From: Mnemiopsis leidyi
Lineage: Eukaryota; Ctenophora; Tentaculata; Lobata; Bolinopsidae
Length of the DNA stretch: 29,654 nt
NCBI GenBank assembly: GCA_000226015.1
Contig: JH153156.1
Location: 190,416-220,069, forward strand
Direction: 5' to 3'
The notes beneath the pieces were generated by a model, which saw nothing but the letters and a program-made list of their open reading frames with translations, was not told the DNA's origin and did no database searches. Shown one piece after another: positions 1 to 10,964 of the stretch (positions are counted from its first letter, which is position 1; each line of letters starts with the position of its first letter). Made by a program: the position numbers and the translations under genes.

Positions 1-75
1 AGGTACCACCATATTCCTTACTAAAAATTTAATAAATCCAGTGATCACTGGGCTTGAGCTATGAGGCTGAGTTTA

Positions 76-88
76 GGGGGGGGGGGGG
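76..88 (+). repeat. G13 homopolymer
   Basis: Thirteen consecutive G in AT-rich surroundings. Such runs are prone to length errors in sequencing and assembly, so reading frames across it are not reliable. Confidence 0.95.
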
Positions 89-665
89 AGAAACTTTTGC
101 TTATGGACATGTAAAAATATGCTATGTAATTTTATTTTGTAGTGGCATTTCAAACTTCTTTGAACATGTTAAATTTCAAAATTGCTATCCAATGATAACT
201 GAACAAAGAAACATTCACAGTTGTGAGTGGCTGATTAATGTTGTGTCTGAGCAGTGAGCAGCAGCCACAAATCAAGTCTAAACTTTCAGAGCTTCTTTGA
301 GCTGTCAAGCCGCTAGGGAAATTTGTGACTGCTGTAGTTAATTTTCAAAATAATTACCTTGTTTCATCTCTGCCTTCTGCTTATTAAATTGAAAATTTTA
401 CTGCAAAAGAAATAATATGATATGTAATAATTTGATTCATACTGTATGAATGATAGACTTCAGTGCATCAATATCAGCTTAAATGGTCCCAATTTGTCAG
501 ATTCATTATTAGCCTATTTTCAGGCAAATATCCAACTTTTTGTAAATTGTTGATTTTTTGAGGCTAACATACTCCAAAGCTTTTTATATCGGTAGATCAT
601 CTACCAAAACCTTAACCAAAAATAAGTGAGGTTATTAAGCATTTCGTGTTTTTTATGTGAGAAAA

Positions 666-2037
666 TTGAGGATAACCTCGAATTTTGCTCATTACATGGG
701 TCCTACAAGGCATCTGAGGATAATTTTTTTCAAAGTTGGAATCAGCAATTGATAGTTTAACAATGTGATCAAAATTCTTGAAGATGGAGGTTGTTAAAGA
801 ACAAATATTGAGGATAACATAAAGCTTGGCCTAAAATTTCATTTATATAATCTTACCTAGTTCAACGGAAGGTATTTCTTTTGGGATTTTTACATATAAT
901 ATTTTTGTCTCACCACATACTTGACTTAAGGCAATCACTAAACAAAATGACTAAACCAGCAAAAGCTTAAGATTTGTGCTCAAATTGAGGGTAATTTTAA
1001 TTTTTTGGATAATATGCCTTTATAAATTACCCTCAAATGGTATATTTTGATCATATCAAGGGTAAGTCTGATGCTGTTTTTTACTACAACTGCATGAAAC
1101 AGCAAGAATGGGATAGTTATCCCATAATTATCCCCCTGGATGGGATAGTTATTTTTCATGATACCAGACCATTCTAGGGTGAAAAATTGAACTCAAAATG
1201 TCATGATAAACTTAAGGATTTAACCTTATTTTGCTCATAAATTTAACAACTTGTTATCTTTGAGGATAATTATTTCATGTAAAAGGGCAAGAAACCTTTT
1301 AACACCTTTCTGATGTAAAATAGTTTGTCAAGCACTATGGTTTGATGTCTTTTGACGGAAAATTTAACCTGACTGCATAATAGGGGTCAAAGAATGACCA
1401 AAAACCCTCAATTTTACCAAATTTAATAAATCTAGGAATAAAACTGTTGTTATAGCAGGGCAACTATAGAGTCTGAAATGGAAATAGATCGAAATTCAGG
1501 GACAACATCTTAAATTACTCAAAAAATTTCGATTCTCTTGAATCTTTACCCAAGTCAGTTATGACGATTTTTGAAAATTTATTTTGATGTTTTGAGACTT
1601 TGACCATATACTTACGTTAGTTGGACTAACTTCCAAATAGCTCCGAAATTCCCTTAAGAAGATATGGAGGATAATTAATTTTTACCACCTATTTTTTGAG
1701 CACTTTCAGAATATTGTTAACCTCAATTAAGGCACATAACTGACTTTGTGAATGCTTTGGATGCAATTTTTCGATGTGTGTATTATGTAGCAGCAAAGAT
1801 ATGTGACAGAGCTTATCTTGTCTTGCATCATTGAAGAGGTAGTTATGGGGGTAAAGTGGGCCCATAATGAACCCAAAATAGTAATTTAAAAAACTACAAG
1901 CTATGAATTTTTGTCACATATTGGGGGAGGAAGTGAGAGTGACTTCAATGTCAAAGAACAGTCAAGGCTCAAAATTATGTTTATCTATCTTTATTCCAAA
2001 ACCCAATCTCCTTTACTTTAGTAGATATTGAGGGTAA
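666..2037. repeat. Dispersed TTGAGG(A/G)TAA motif family
   Basis: Copies or one-mismatch copies start at 666, 714, 808, 985, 1056, 1260, 1665 and 2028 on the + strand, and at 1027 and 1717 on the - strand. Spacing is irregular (about 30 to 390 bp), so this is not a tandem satellite. Flanks beyond the 10-mer are not obviously conserved. Function unknown. Confidence 0.6.
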
Positions 2038-2352
2038 TCTAGAGCCCGCCAAAACGAACATCACACCCAAATACCCCAAATTTTGGCTCTAACTCCTGAA
2101 CACAAGATCTGATTGGCTTGAACCTGCTCACATCTTGTAGGTCTCATTGATCTACAGACCCTGGATCCAAAGGGAAGCATGACATTCTTCTTTACAGAAT
2201 TTTAGATATGCCCAACAGTAGCAAACTTTAAAAGGGACAACTTTAGCTGCTATTAATGAGAGATGACCCAACAAATCGTTAGATTATTTTAGTTTCTTTT
2301 CGAATAATAGGGTATACAGTACCCCAACACATCTTTTATATACGATTTTCAG

Positions 2353-2471
2353 GCTCAATTAATGGAAAATCAGCTGATTTTACTGAGAAAGCAAATTCAT
2401 ATCGTATCTAAAGATTTGGAAGAAATAGCTGACAGTATATCAGATAACAGACTTCACGACATTTGTCGAAG
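2353..2471 (+). CDS. IQSEC: IQSEC exon: N-terminal coiled-coil segment
   Basis: Open from codon 1 (phase 0) after the acceptor tacgattttcag. It encodes about 39 residues rich in Leu, Ile, Gln, Glu and Lys in a heptad-like pattern (starting AQLMENQLILLRKQ), as expected of the N-terminal coiled coil of the longer IQSEC forms. It ends with two bases (AG) before GCAAGT, a textbook GC-AG donor. Those two bases plus the first base at 6651 make an Arg codon, so phase supports the splice. A GT four bases further on (AA/GTGCTT) would break frame with 6651. The exon feeding it is not identified. The ATG at 2362 is an internal candidate start. Confidence 0.68.
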
Positions 2472-3826
2472 GCAAGTGCTTTTAATTCTTTAGTTCAAGT
2501 ACATTGAAATAGAAAACGACCTATGTATACACATAGTATCAAACCAAACCTAAATCCGGGCTGCATTATCTCTGTGTCTATAATATATAAGGCTATATTG
2601 TATTGATACAAGTCGTTATTGTATAGACATTGAAGCAATTCAAGTTTTAACTCCATGAAAAATCCTGGTCAGAACGACTATCGATCAAGTAGCAAGTTAA
2701 AAACCTTGTTTTAGAAAGCACTAATAGGTGCATGGACTGTGGAACTGCACGTTAACAAGAAAGTCGTTACTGTCAAAATGATTCCCTGGTTGATCTGTGT
2801 ACGATGTACTGTAGAGGAGCCCATAGAGCGGCCATGTGTTGAGTGTTATTCAATACTTGTAACCCTTCAGATAGGCCCTGTCAAAATACTATGTGTTCTG
2901 AAACTCTCACTTCTCCAAACTGACAGTGTATTTGTTACTCTTCTTTGTATCATTTCTATGCAGTGTTCTTTCTTTTTCAATGGTGCGGTACATTTCATGA
3001 GATAAGGCTGATTGAATCAATTATTGTCGTTGTATTGGTGCCTGATTATCGCGTATTGTTGGTCTGCAGTTATGTGGTCGTGTTGCGATTACCGAGTGTT
3101 GTGTACTTGCTGCTGTGTTGGACTTGTGTGGTTGATAGTTGACCTTGTCACCTTGCATAATTGTACTCGGCTTTAATATCTGGTGGTTTGCAGCACAAAA
3201 TTAGTTCAATTTGTGCCCGAGAACTTCCTCTGACTTAAAGATTTGATAGTTGCGGAATTTACTTCTGTTTAGTGATTAGAGTGGAAATTTTATGCGCTGG
3301 TATCTAAATATAGACTCTACACAAAACCCACCCTATATACATTACTTTTTACATTTCAGCATTGATGCGTCTGTGTCTGGACAACGCAAAGGCGTTGTAT
3401 TCTTATCTTTAGTTGGCATTTGCCACATGCCTATCGTCGTTTCACGGCAAATGATCTTGATGAACCACTGTTTAACAAAACAGCCGGGATTCACCTGAGT
3501 TCTAGACAATGTACCATCTTCAGTTAGTAGATAGTTTTACTGAACGCCAATTCAAATTCTGAGTACGACGTAAGCTGGCCCCTGATGTGATTATAGATAC
3601 ATTGAACAAGTTATCTTTCACCGGAACACACATTACACAGATGGTGGTGGCTGTGGCCCGGAGTATCAAATGACCTTTGTACCATCTTTTCGTTTTACAT
3701 TTCATCGACCACTCTCTTCACTGTTGCACTGTTGGGTGTTATCACTCGCTGCTTAGTTTTTACATTACATAACACGTACCGACTATTATAGCAACGTCAC
3801 CCCCCCTCTCTTGTTTCGTACTCACG
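2472..3826 (+). other. Intron; no supported exon
   Basis: Non-coding stretch between the coiled-coil exon and the candidate alternative first exon. A segment at 3361-3498 follows a good acceptor (tttttacatttcag) and stays open, but no donor puts it in frame with 6651, so it is not called. The last 100 bases before 3827 would be 5' UTR or promoter if the alternative first exon is real. I recognise no TATA box. Confidence 0.45.
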
Positions 3827-3876
3827 ATGAATTTTCCGATCTTTCAACCCGCCACGAGCCCCAAATCTAATGATCC
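3827..3876 (+). CDS. IQSEC: Candidate alternative first coding exon of IQSEC
   Basis: The ATG has A at -3, and an in-frame TAA lies upstream at 3770 with no ATG between. It encodes MNFPIFQPATSPKSND plus two bases before a strong donor CC/GTGAGT. The end phase (2) equals that of the exon at 2353, and both fit the one-base start of the exon at 6651, giving a Pro at this junction. Vertebrate IQSEC genes use alternative 5' exons that swap the N-terminus, which makes this layout plausible. At 50 nt it cannot be an in-frame internal exon, so if used it is a first exon. No transcript evidence is available. Confidence 0.42.
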
Positions 3877-3941
3877 GTGAGTATCGAATTACAGTGATCT
3901 GTATGTGAACTATCCGTAGTGATGTGAGCTGTTTATACATG

Positions 3942-4007
3942 GTGTAACATCACATTAGGGCGGTGTGTATTCACAGTGTAACATCACACTATAGGGCTGT
4001 GTGTACA
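3942..4007 (+). repeat. Two-copy tandem repeat, ~34 bp
   Basis: GTGTAACATCACA begins both copies (3942 and 3976), followed by similar AGGGC(G/T)GTGTGTA segments. It lies about 65 bp after the candidate alternative first exon. Confidence 0.7.
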
Positions 4008-4761
4008 ATGTTGCTCTCATTTTCCTCTCCAAACTGTATAGCTTTTGTCGCTACTGGACCCGTCATAAGGAGATTACGAGCAGTGAAAATTAGAACATTC
4101 CAGTAAAATTGAACTGGAATTTCAATATTAGACTTTGCAATAGGCATGAGCCTTCATGTGCATTTATCTGTGACTGTCGGTCGTCCACGACGTCAATAAA
4201 AGAGAGGCTGGAGCGAGAGAGATGAAATCTATATTGCAATCGTGACATCTATTTGCACCGTGACAGATTTTTCTCTGAATAAAATGATATCATCGGTATC
4301 GACGGATGATACCGAAATTATTTTAAGATAGAAAATGGTAGTGGTATTACCGTATAAAATCGTCTGTCTAGATCGTGACATGAGGTTCTGGGTGTACTAA
4401 GTAAATTGTATTGTATTGGCGCTGAATGCTATTAAATTTGTCCAAAATTTTATATGTTTGATGTGATATGTAGATACTAGATAATGTACTCTGGTTTTTC
4501 TGATACAATCCCGATCCTGCACAAGTCACAGTTTAACCAAACTGATCTGCGAGTTGTGGATACATATGGTGGCACTGCAAATTGAGCGATCTAAGACTAA
4601 AGTTAAATATTGGATCGGGACAACAAACACAAGCATTCTTTCCAATCTATAAATCAGGGTCTTGTGGTGAGGCTGTCGTTTAAGACGGTCACCAGATCCA
4701 GCGGCCTTTCAACTTGATTGGGTACCGAGCTGTTAAGTGAGGTTGTCAGTCACCCAGAGAT

Positions 4762-4820
4762 GCATACATCTTATATACTGACTTGATATATACATACATC
4801 TTACATACTGACTTGATATA
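4762..4820 (+). repeat. Two-copy tandem repeat, 30 bp
   Basis: CATACATCTTAYATACTGAC and the following TTGATATA occur twice, starting near 4762 and 4792, with only one or two differences. Confidence 0.8.
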
Positions 4821-4963
4821 CGCCATAATACATGCATATTGTAGGCTACATCTTCTTGTTCACAGATAACAAGATGTAATTTCTTAAGTTAACCTCTGCA
4901 AATCTATGTCACAGCCGAGCCAATTTGACATGTTGTAAAAAAATGAGTCTCATGTGCTTTGAC

Positions 4964-5003
4964 CAGTGTGTCACTGTGACGCAGTGACGCAGTGACACAG
5001 TGC
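4964..5003 (+). repeat. CAGTGAC tandem and hairpin-forming repeat
   Basis: CAGTGACG/CAGTGACA units follow one another. TGTGTCACTG at 4967-4976 is the exact reverse complement of CAGTGACACA at 4990-4999, so the stretch can fold. Confidence 0.7.
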
Positions 5004-6650
5004 CAAACTTTCTGTGACACTAAAAATGTCACAGTGTGGAAGTATGACACCGCTACATTGACTCTGTAACACCATTACCGTGTAGCTAGCATGTACAGCA
5101 GGCTGGCTAGCTTACACACCTCAGCAATTCATTATATGACTATATGATGAATAAAAGTGTTATGTGTGCAGTGTTGTTTAGCTATTAGTCAGAGACAAGT
5201 ACACTCCCGCACACACTTTACTATACCGCACTCTTGTTATCTGATATTTCTTGTACAGTAGCCAGTTTAAATAAACTAGTTGGCTGATTTGTTTGGATAG
5301 CCGCGTGGATATGTTAGCTCTGTTCATGCCAATCACTATATTGCTGCAGTTCAACTATCTCTTACAGGGACCACGCTAGCTATATATCGACCGAGCTTAG
5401 TCTATTTTTAGATTTGTCGCAGCTTCTCCTAGGTCAGGGCCGAGCTCTGACACCGAATGGGGATATTTTTGATACTTGCAGTTTGCACAGCTCTTTGTAA
5501 GACTACAATGAAGGCGCCTGACGTGGAATAAAGTTCAGATTGTAGTTGTGCAAGCGTCGCGCCCCAAATTAGTTCAAATAATTGCTCTCGAGTCCTTTAG
5601 TCGTTTGTCTGCACACTTGGAAGTTCGCTAATGTAATGTTGAGTGATTCCAGAGCCGTTTTATAGTTTCAAATTTAAATCTCCGGGCGGCCTTTTCATGC
5701 TTGTTTGTCTGTAAGGTCGACAATCGATAATGGTGTGGGTGTGAGACTCTTGCTTGAACATTTCGTATGATCAGTTTGAGCCTTGAGGCCGTAGTCTGTG
5801 AGGTGTAAAGTTATACAGAAATGTACATACATGTATACATATTATACACATAATATACATTCGCTAACGTTACTCTGACACTGTCGCCACATGAAGTTTT
5901 ACAAATTAATATAGTTGGCACAAAATACCGTTCGTACCGGCACGTAGATGACTTTTGAACTAAAGTTATTTGTTTTAAATTTAAGTACGTGTTGCACATA
6001 GCTGCGATTGCATATTGGCATTTCACTGGCTTCAAAAAGACTTCACGGGTGTTAATTAAATGATTAGTGCCAAGATTAGTTTTGGGTTTATTCAGGAATT
6101 CCTGAATTTGAATATCCGGCAGACTTCTATCTTGTAGACAAACTGGGTCGCCTCTTTTCAAAACTAGGACTTCCATAATCCACTGTAATTTGATCTTGTA
6201 AAATTAATCAACGATATGATAAGATACGTGATAATACTTGTCATTGTGTTATAAATTTCGTGTTGAAAAATTTCTGAGTTTGCTTTTAATTTGCCGTTGT
6301 AAACTCAGTGTTCTGCAGTTGTTCCAAACTTGTGGGTTTTGATCGTTTTTAATTTTTAGGGCTCACGCTTGTGTCTTTATGTCGTTACAATAGCCAATAA
6401 AGAAAGCTATTTTTGAGAAGGGATCCAAGTTTTGACTTATAAGAAGCTTGAGAGCAGTGCTTTGTAGATTCTGTTTATTTAAGATTTGTATCTTTTCCTC
6501 AAAAATTCCTTATTCCACTGTAGAACATTTAAAGCTGATGTTGGTGGTTGTAAGCAGATCATATGTAACCTAACATTGATTATTATATCTGTTGTAAACT
6601 AAAGTATAATGTTGAGTAGTTGTAAAGTTAACACAATCGACCACCCACAG

Positions 6651-7158
6651 GTTAAGGAACATCTCTGTGCCGCCTGCTGCACGGAACAAAGTCTCCAAAA
6701 CAACCACCAACACCAGACCCGCCTCCATGATCGCTCCCAGCTCCCCCCGTATCGCCGAGGTCAAGCGCTGCTCCAGCGAGTCACAACACCTCAATGCAGT
6801 GAAAGTTCGCAAAAAATCAATGACGATCGAGCGACTGGAAGACCGACAGTTTCGTGCGCGCAACAGCGTGTGTCACGTGAGTCAGAGAGACCCGAAACTG
6901 GACTACCAGCTGAGTTCGGACCTGTTAGCTCTACAGGAAACCAGCTTTGCTAAGAAGTACGGTGATCCAGTTATTGTGATCAAGGCTGCCATCACTATCC
7001 AGCGCTGCTGGAGGAAACATTATCTCAATAAGACTTTTCATAGGATAAAGCTTGAAACGCCTTACAGAACTAAATCCATGAACTCTAAAGTGAAGCCTGT
7101 TGTCAAGATTCGCCACATTTCTAGCTCTACTGAGAATCTTGCTGATGAAGTTGTCAGG
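6651..7158 (+). CDS. IQSEC: IQSEC exon: IQ motif and flanks
   Basis: The largest exon. It enters with one base after the acceptor accacccacag and leaves in phase 0 before GTAAGT. The N-terminal part carries a Ser/Arg-rich segment (LRNISVPPAARNKVSK) and then a conserved block, YQLSSDLLALQETSFAKKYG, just before the IQ motif; the same YELSSDL...KYG pattern precedes the IQ motif in vertebrate IQSECs. The IQ motif AAITIQRCWRKHYLNKTF has its IQ at 6997-7002 and fits IQxxxRxxxx, the site where apo-calmodulin binds in the family. The tail (KIRHISSSTENLADEVVR) is basic then acidic. The two upstream exons at 2353 and 3827 both fit its entry phase. Only GTG and internal ATG codons could start translation within it. 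Confidence 0.95.
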
Positions 7159-8593
7159 GTAAGTTCTGAGTATCTTATATCTTTATAATCTAATGATAAT
7201 AATCATTTAACTTTATAATGGCTGTTTTTACGTGAAGCTTACTTTAAGATTAGGAAGGGTTTTAACCCAAAAGTTAAAGACACGGCAATTTCTGATGGCA
7301 TTTTGCTTTCCTCTTTTTGTAACGTTGCCAACCCCCGCCCCACTGTGATTATTTTTATGAACATAATGCATTGAGTTTTAAAAGCACATAAATTGTGTAA
7401 GAAGCAGCATTCATTCGAGACGGCGATTTCTTTGCGACAAAATCACACATACCACTGTATATATCACACATACCACTGTATATATGATCACACACTATGA
7501 TCACAGTGTGGAAGGTAGAACAGTGTGGTGAATACTGTAGACCATCCAGTGCGTGATTTGTGTCCTGGCCTTGTATCCGGTGTTTTAACACCATGTCCCA
7601 GTTTCAATACTCGACACACAGCAGTATCTCACACTTCTGCAGCGAGTCGTGCATTTGTTTTACGCCTTACGTCCTTAGCATGGACAGTAATTGTTGTGCT
7701 TGTCATTGATAATTGTCATGATTTAACAAAACTATTTCTGTTTGCCATTTGATGCGACTTTAGAATGCAATACGAGTAGATGAGATACTACTCTGACCGT
7801 TACGTTTTGGTATTTAGTGCTATGTCTACTAGGGAATCTCGTGGTTTGCTTTACTCCAAGTTCAACATCGTTTTGAACAGGTTTGAGGAATGGGAAAAGT
7901 GTAAGGCTACGTAGCTATGTTACACGGTTAGCTATTTGAAGGTGTACAATAATATTTGATAGCCTTATTGTTATTGCTGCATTGGTTCTTCAGTTCAAAT
8001 CTTTAACTCTTTAATTTTCGTTATAAATTATATATGATAGATATAATGACAAAAAGTATGCTCTTCTCGTCCCGTTTCAGTTTATAAGATGAGGATGTCA
8101 AAGATGCTCCATTTCTGACACATCTATAATTAATAAACCCCCATTTTGTTCGACACATTGTAACCACCCGCACCCCCGCACAAATCTTGTCAGGATTATC
8201 TAAGTAGTAATTAAGCAGCACTAGCAGAAAGCTCAGATTGTCACAATTTCGATCAGAGCGTCAATAGTCCTACTCGAAGCTTTGAAACCCTGACATCTTG
8301 CTAGTCGAGATTATACACCCTGCCTTGATTTGGTATGATCGGTATGACTCACAAGTGCGAGTTTACAGGCAACTGCAAGGCTCATAATGTCTCACTTTTA
8401 ATTACGGTGCTCAAGTCTCAAGAAATGTATGATTGAGATGTAGACTGTAGAGGCCGGCTGGGAGTTTAGTCAATGGCAATTATAGTTCACTATATACTTC
8501 TGCAGGCATTCAGACTTCAAAGAGGTGTTATGAGATTATAGGTAGTAAGAGAAAGCTTGATAGTTAGTTAGCTGATGCATGTTAACGTTTCAG
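7159..8593 (+). other. Intron; short duplication only
   Basis: No supported coding sequence. Open frames at 7355-7594 (-), 7525-7752 (+) and 8021-8221 (-) lack splice context or family resemblance. Contains the 21-bp duplication at 7442-7483. Confidence 0.55.
7442..7483 (+). repeat. Perfect 21-bp tandem duplication
   Basis: ATCACACATACCACTGTATA plus T is present twice head to tail. Confidence 0.9.
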
Positions 8594-8728
8594 CATCAAG
8601 TAGCGGACAGTGTGCCTTCACCGGACCATCAACAGTCGTTCAAACGGAACGAGTTTGGCAGGCAGATTATCGGCAGGAGCAAAACGAACCGCATGGTCTC
8701 GAGCAGCAGCGAGTTTTCTTTCACTCAG
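8594..8728 (+). CDS. IQSEC: IQSEC linker exon (post-IQ basic/Ser segment)
   Basis: 135 nt, phase 0 to 0, between acceptor gttaacgtttcag and donor CAG/GTTTGT. It has no ATG near its start in this frame. It encodes 45 residues including QQSFKRNEFGRQIIGRSKTN and then Ser-rich SSSSEFSFTQ. After the IQ motif vertebrate IQSECs have a similar segment of the type ENRMSRRIVLSN..QFSF, which supports the assignment. Joining to 7158 upstream and to 9086 or 10965 downstream keeps frame. Another reading of the same DNA starting from the ATG at 8575 gives a less protein-like frame that ignores both splice sites. Confidence 0.8.
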
Positions 8729-8788
8729 GTTTGTTTGTTTTTTTTACTTTAAAGATTCGTTAGTTTTTTTCTTATTAAGGTGGTAAGA

Positions 8789-8932
8789 TTATTCTACTTA
8801 GGTTTCTTATTTTAACTCTACTTAGGTTCCTAGTTTTATTCTACTTAGATTTCCTTGTTTTATTCTACTTAGATTTCCTAGTTTTATTCTACTTAGGTTA
8901 TGTAGTTTTAATGTACTTCTAGCTTTTTTAAG
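8789..8932 (+). repeat. Minisatellite, 24-bp unit, ~6 copies
   Basis: TTATTCTACTTAGRTTYCYT-type units start at 8789, 8812, 8836, 8860 and 8884, with a decayed one after. The array begins about 60 bp downstream of the donor of the exon ending at 8728. It is T-rich on the + strand. Confidence 0.85.
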
Positions 8933-9085
8933 TTAACTTAGGTTGGTACTGTTTTATTTTACTTCAAGATTTGATTTTTTGTACTAGGGTTGGTTTCTGC
9001 GTAGACTGTTAAATGCTAGCAATCTACTATAACCTGATTACATAACTAAACAGCTCTGGCAACGCTTCAACAAGATTGTTTTCAG

Positions 9086-9115
9086 GATGGCGATTCCATA
9101 TCCCTTACTGAAGTG
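9086..9115 (+). CDS. IQSEC: IQSEC 30-nt microexon (DGDSISLTEV)
   Basis: Strong acceptor caagattgttttcag and donor GTG/GTAATT enclose exactly ten codons, phase 0 to 0, encoding the acidic/Ser segment DGDSISLTEV. Both neighbours (8728 end, 10965 start) are phase 0, so it can be included or skipped without a frameshift. It falls in a region of IQSEC that is Ser/acidic and disordered in other animals. No homologue of the ten residues can be recognised by eye, so the call rests on splice sites and phase. Confidence 0.55.
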
Positions 9116-10964
9116 GTAATTTAACTTTGCTTGATCTCTCTGTTAATTCTAATTCTTCACCTTTCAATGCCCTAAGCCTGGCACGGATGCACCTCAATTA
9201 TAGCAACATGGCACAAGCCCTTATCTTTCAACCTTACACTATTTGTCTTACACGCATTTATTTTCTGTTACCTTTTAGCACTCTTTCAGCTACTTAACCT
9301 TACTTTGCTTTGAGTTAAATTTATATGCCTGGTACCTTGTCTATAGTCTGTAAAGCATGAGCTGGTCACATGACCAGGAATAATTTGTCCATACAGTAGA
9401 CGTAATCTCTAGTTCTCCAGTTAGTTAATCTCCATACGACCTCTATGTAGTAAGTACTCTATAATTATACATATATCTTTTAGTTCTCTAGTAAGTACGT
9501 TAAGGACTCGTCATTGCATACATCAACATTGAATTACTTTACATCGAACCAATAGGAAAGATGCACTTAAGAAAATGCCAAGAACCTCCAAAGTTAAGAG
9601 CCTGCGATTTGAACTTTGAGTAACACACAACATGCAGCGAGCAGGAGCCCAATGAGAAACCAGGAGGAGAAACTCCGAGATCCAACACGGTACATCAAGA
9701 CTGGGGAGATGACCGTGTGTTACTTTACCAGCTAGATACAGTCCTGGCCTGCCTCTCTAGATACACTGCTCTATGTTGACCTGCCTTGCTTTATAGACTG
9801 TGTCGATCGTTTTGTATTGCCCTCCCACTTTTCAACTCCATAAAGCAGATGAATTAGAGCGAGCCGCGAGGCAAGTCGCTAATTCAGATTTTGTACTGAC
9901 ATGACCTTATATGGTAAATCGTCCAGCTACACTCCGAGACTATTTTCTCTCCTTTACTATCTAGTCTGTCTTGTTTTACGTGTAAGTTAATTGCTTTTGC
10001 ATTGTATCTGCCTAACAAAATAATATGTATTTTAAGTTATTTTTAGATATTTTAAACCCAATTTCGTATAGAACACCATCTAGATAGCTGGTTCGATTGA
10101 TCTTTAGAAGGGCTCACATACGTAACTATAATTATCCCTCCTAACTTCCTAATGTGCTAAGAAATATTCGTGATTTTCCGGAATTGTCTCCTTTTGGCTT
10201 GTGTAATATCGAAATGTGTACGTGGTCTATATCAATCTATTGTGAATTTGTACCAAATGATCTGTGAAACATTCGCGCCTTATACGTATTACGTAACGAG
10301 CGTATGTGATTCTGTTTAACTCTAAGTGTTTTAAATGAATTGTAAATCGTTTCTGTTGATTTTATCGGCCCAATGATACGTATCTCGTGGTCTTTTTTGT
10401 ACATTTTGTGGGATACTTTAGTGATGATGTGCTGCTGCATTTGGTGAGGGAAAGCCCCATGATGGCACAAGAGTTCTGTGCAAATCAGTGGGACCGAGAG
10501 TTATCGGTGTACATGAAGTTGTTACCCTTGTTTCTGTACAGGAAGGTTTGTACCATTCTTAAGGTTTCCTTCTAGCGTTCTGCCCTGACATGCTTGGGAG
10601 AAGGTAGTCAGCTGACCTGCTGTTAAATAGTTAGCATACTTAACCACGGGGAATAACTCGGCCTTGTGCTTTGCAGATTTCATTTAATTTGTACTGCGCT
10701 AAGCACGGCTCAGTTACTTCTTAATCATGTCTCATATCAATACATTTGTAAATTCGTATTGTGCGTGCAGCTTGTTATCAAAATTATGACTGTTGTGACA
10801 TTTCATCATGTCTGTCATGTTATGTAACCATGGTAACGTGGATCTGCAACGTTTCCCGTTTAAATAAGCAGCTTGTGAATATAGTCTGGGAAGGCTGTGT
10901 CCAGCTCAAAAGCCTGTTAACCCGAGCTGGGTCACGTGACTCTGACACGACTGTGTGTTTCCAG
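9116..10964 (+). other. Intron; one unexplained coding-like segment
   Basis: No IQSEC exon fits the required 0-to-0 phase. A coding-like segment at 10422-10545 follows an acceptor-like TACTTTAG and ends at AAG/GTTTGT, but it is phase 2 to 0 and does not fit the gene here. The rest is AT-rich non-coding sequence. Confidence 0.5.

Larger units (their letters stand above)
1..2352. other. Gene-free AT-rich flank or intron with a recurring 10-bp motif
   Basis: I find no convincing exon here; the small open frame at 54-257 runs through a G homopolymer and has no coding character. The stretch is AT-rich. Between 666 and 2037 it carries about ten copies or near-copies of TTGAGGRTAA in both orientations. 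It may be an upstream intron of the IQSEC gene, since the exon at 2353 has a 3' splice site before it. It could also be an old repeat with no protein remnant that I can recognise. Confidence 0.5.
3877..6650 (+). other. Intron with short tandem repeats
   Basis: Holds small repeats (3942-4007, 4762-4820, 4964-5003) and an 8-bp inverted repeat around 4293-4315. The open frames on the - strand at 5811-6176 and over the next exon show no family resemblance and are treated as chance. Confidence 0.5.

Noticed and set aside
3361..3498. Extra internal exon after acceptor tttttacatttcag
   Set aside because: No donor in the open stretch leaves phase 2, which 6651 requires.
6570..6953. Antisense and shifted frames over the IQ exon as separate genes
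   Set aside because: They are shadows of the IQSEC exon, whose frame is fixed by the IQ motif and splice phase.
8789..8932. CRISPR-like array
   Set aside because: The 24-bp units abut with no spacers and the genome is animal; it is a minisatellite.
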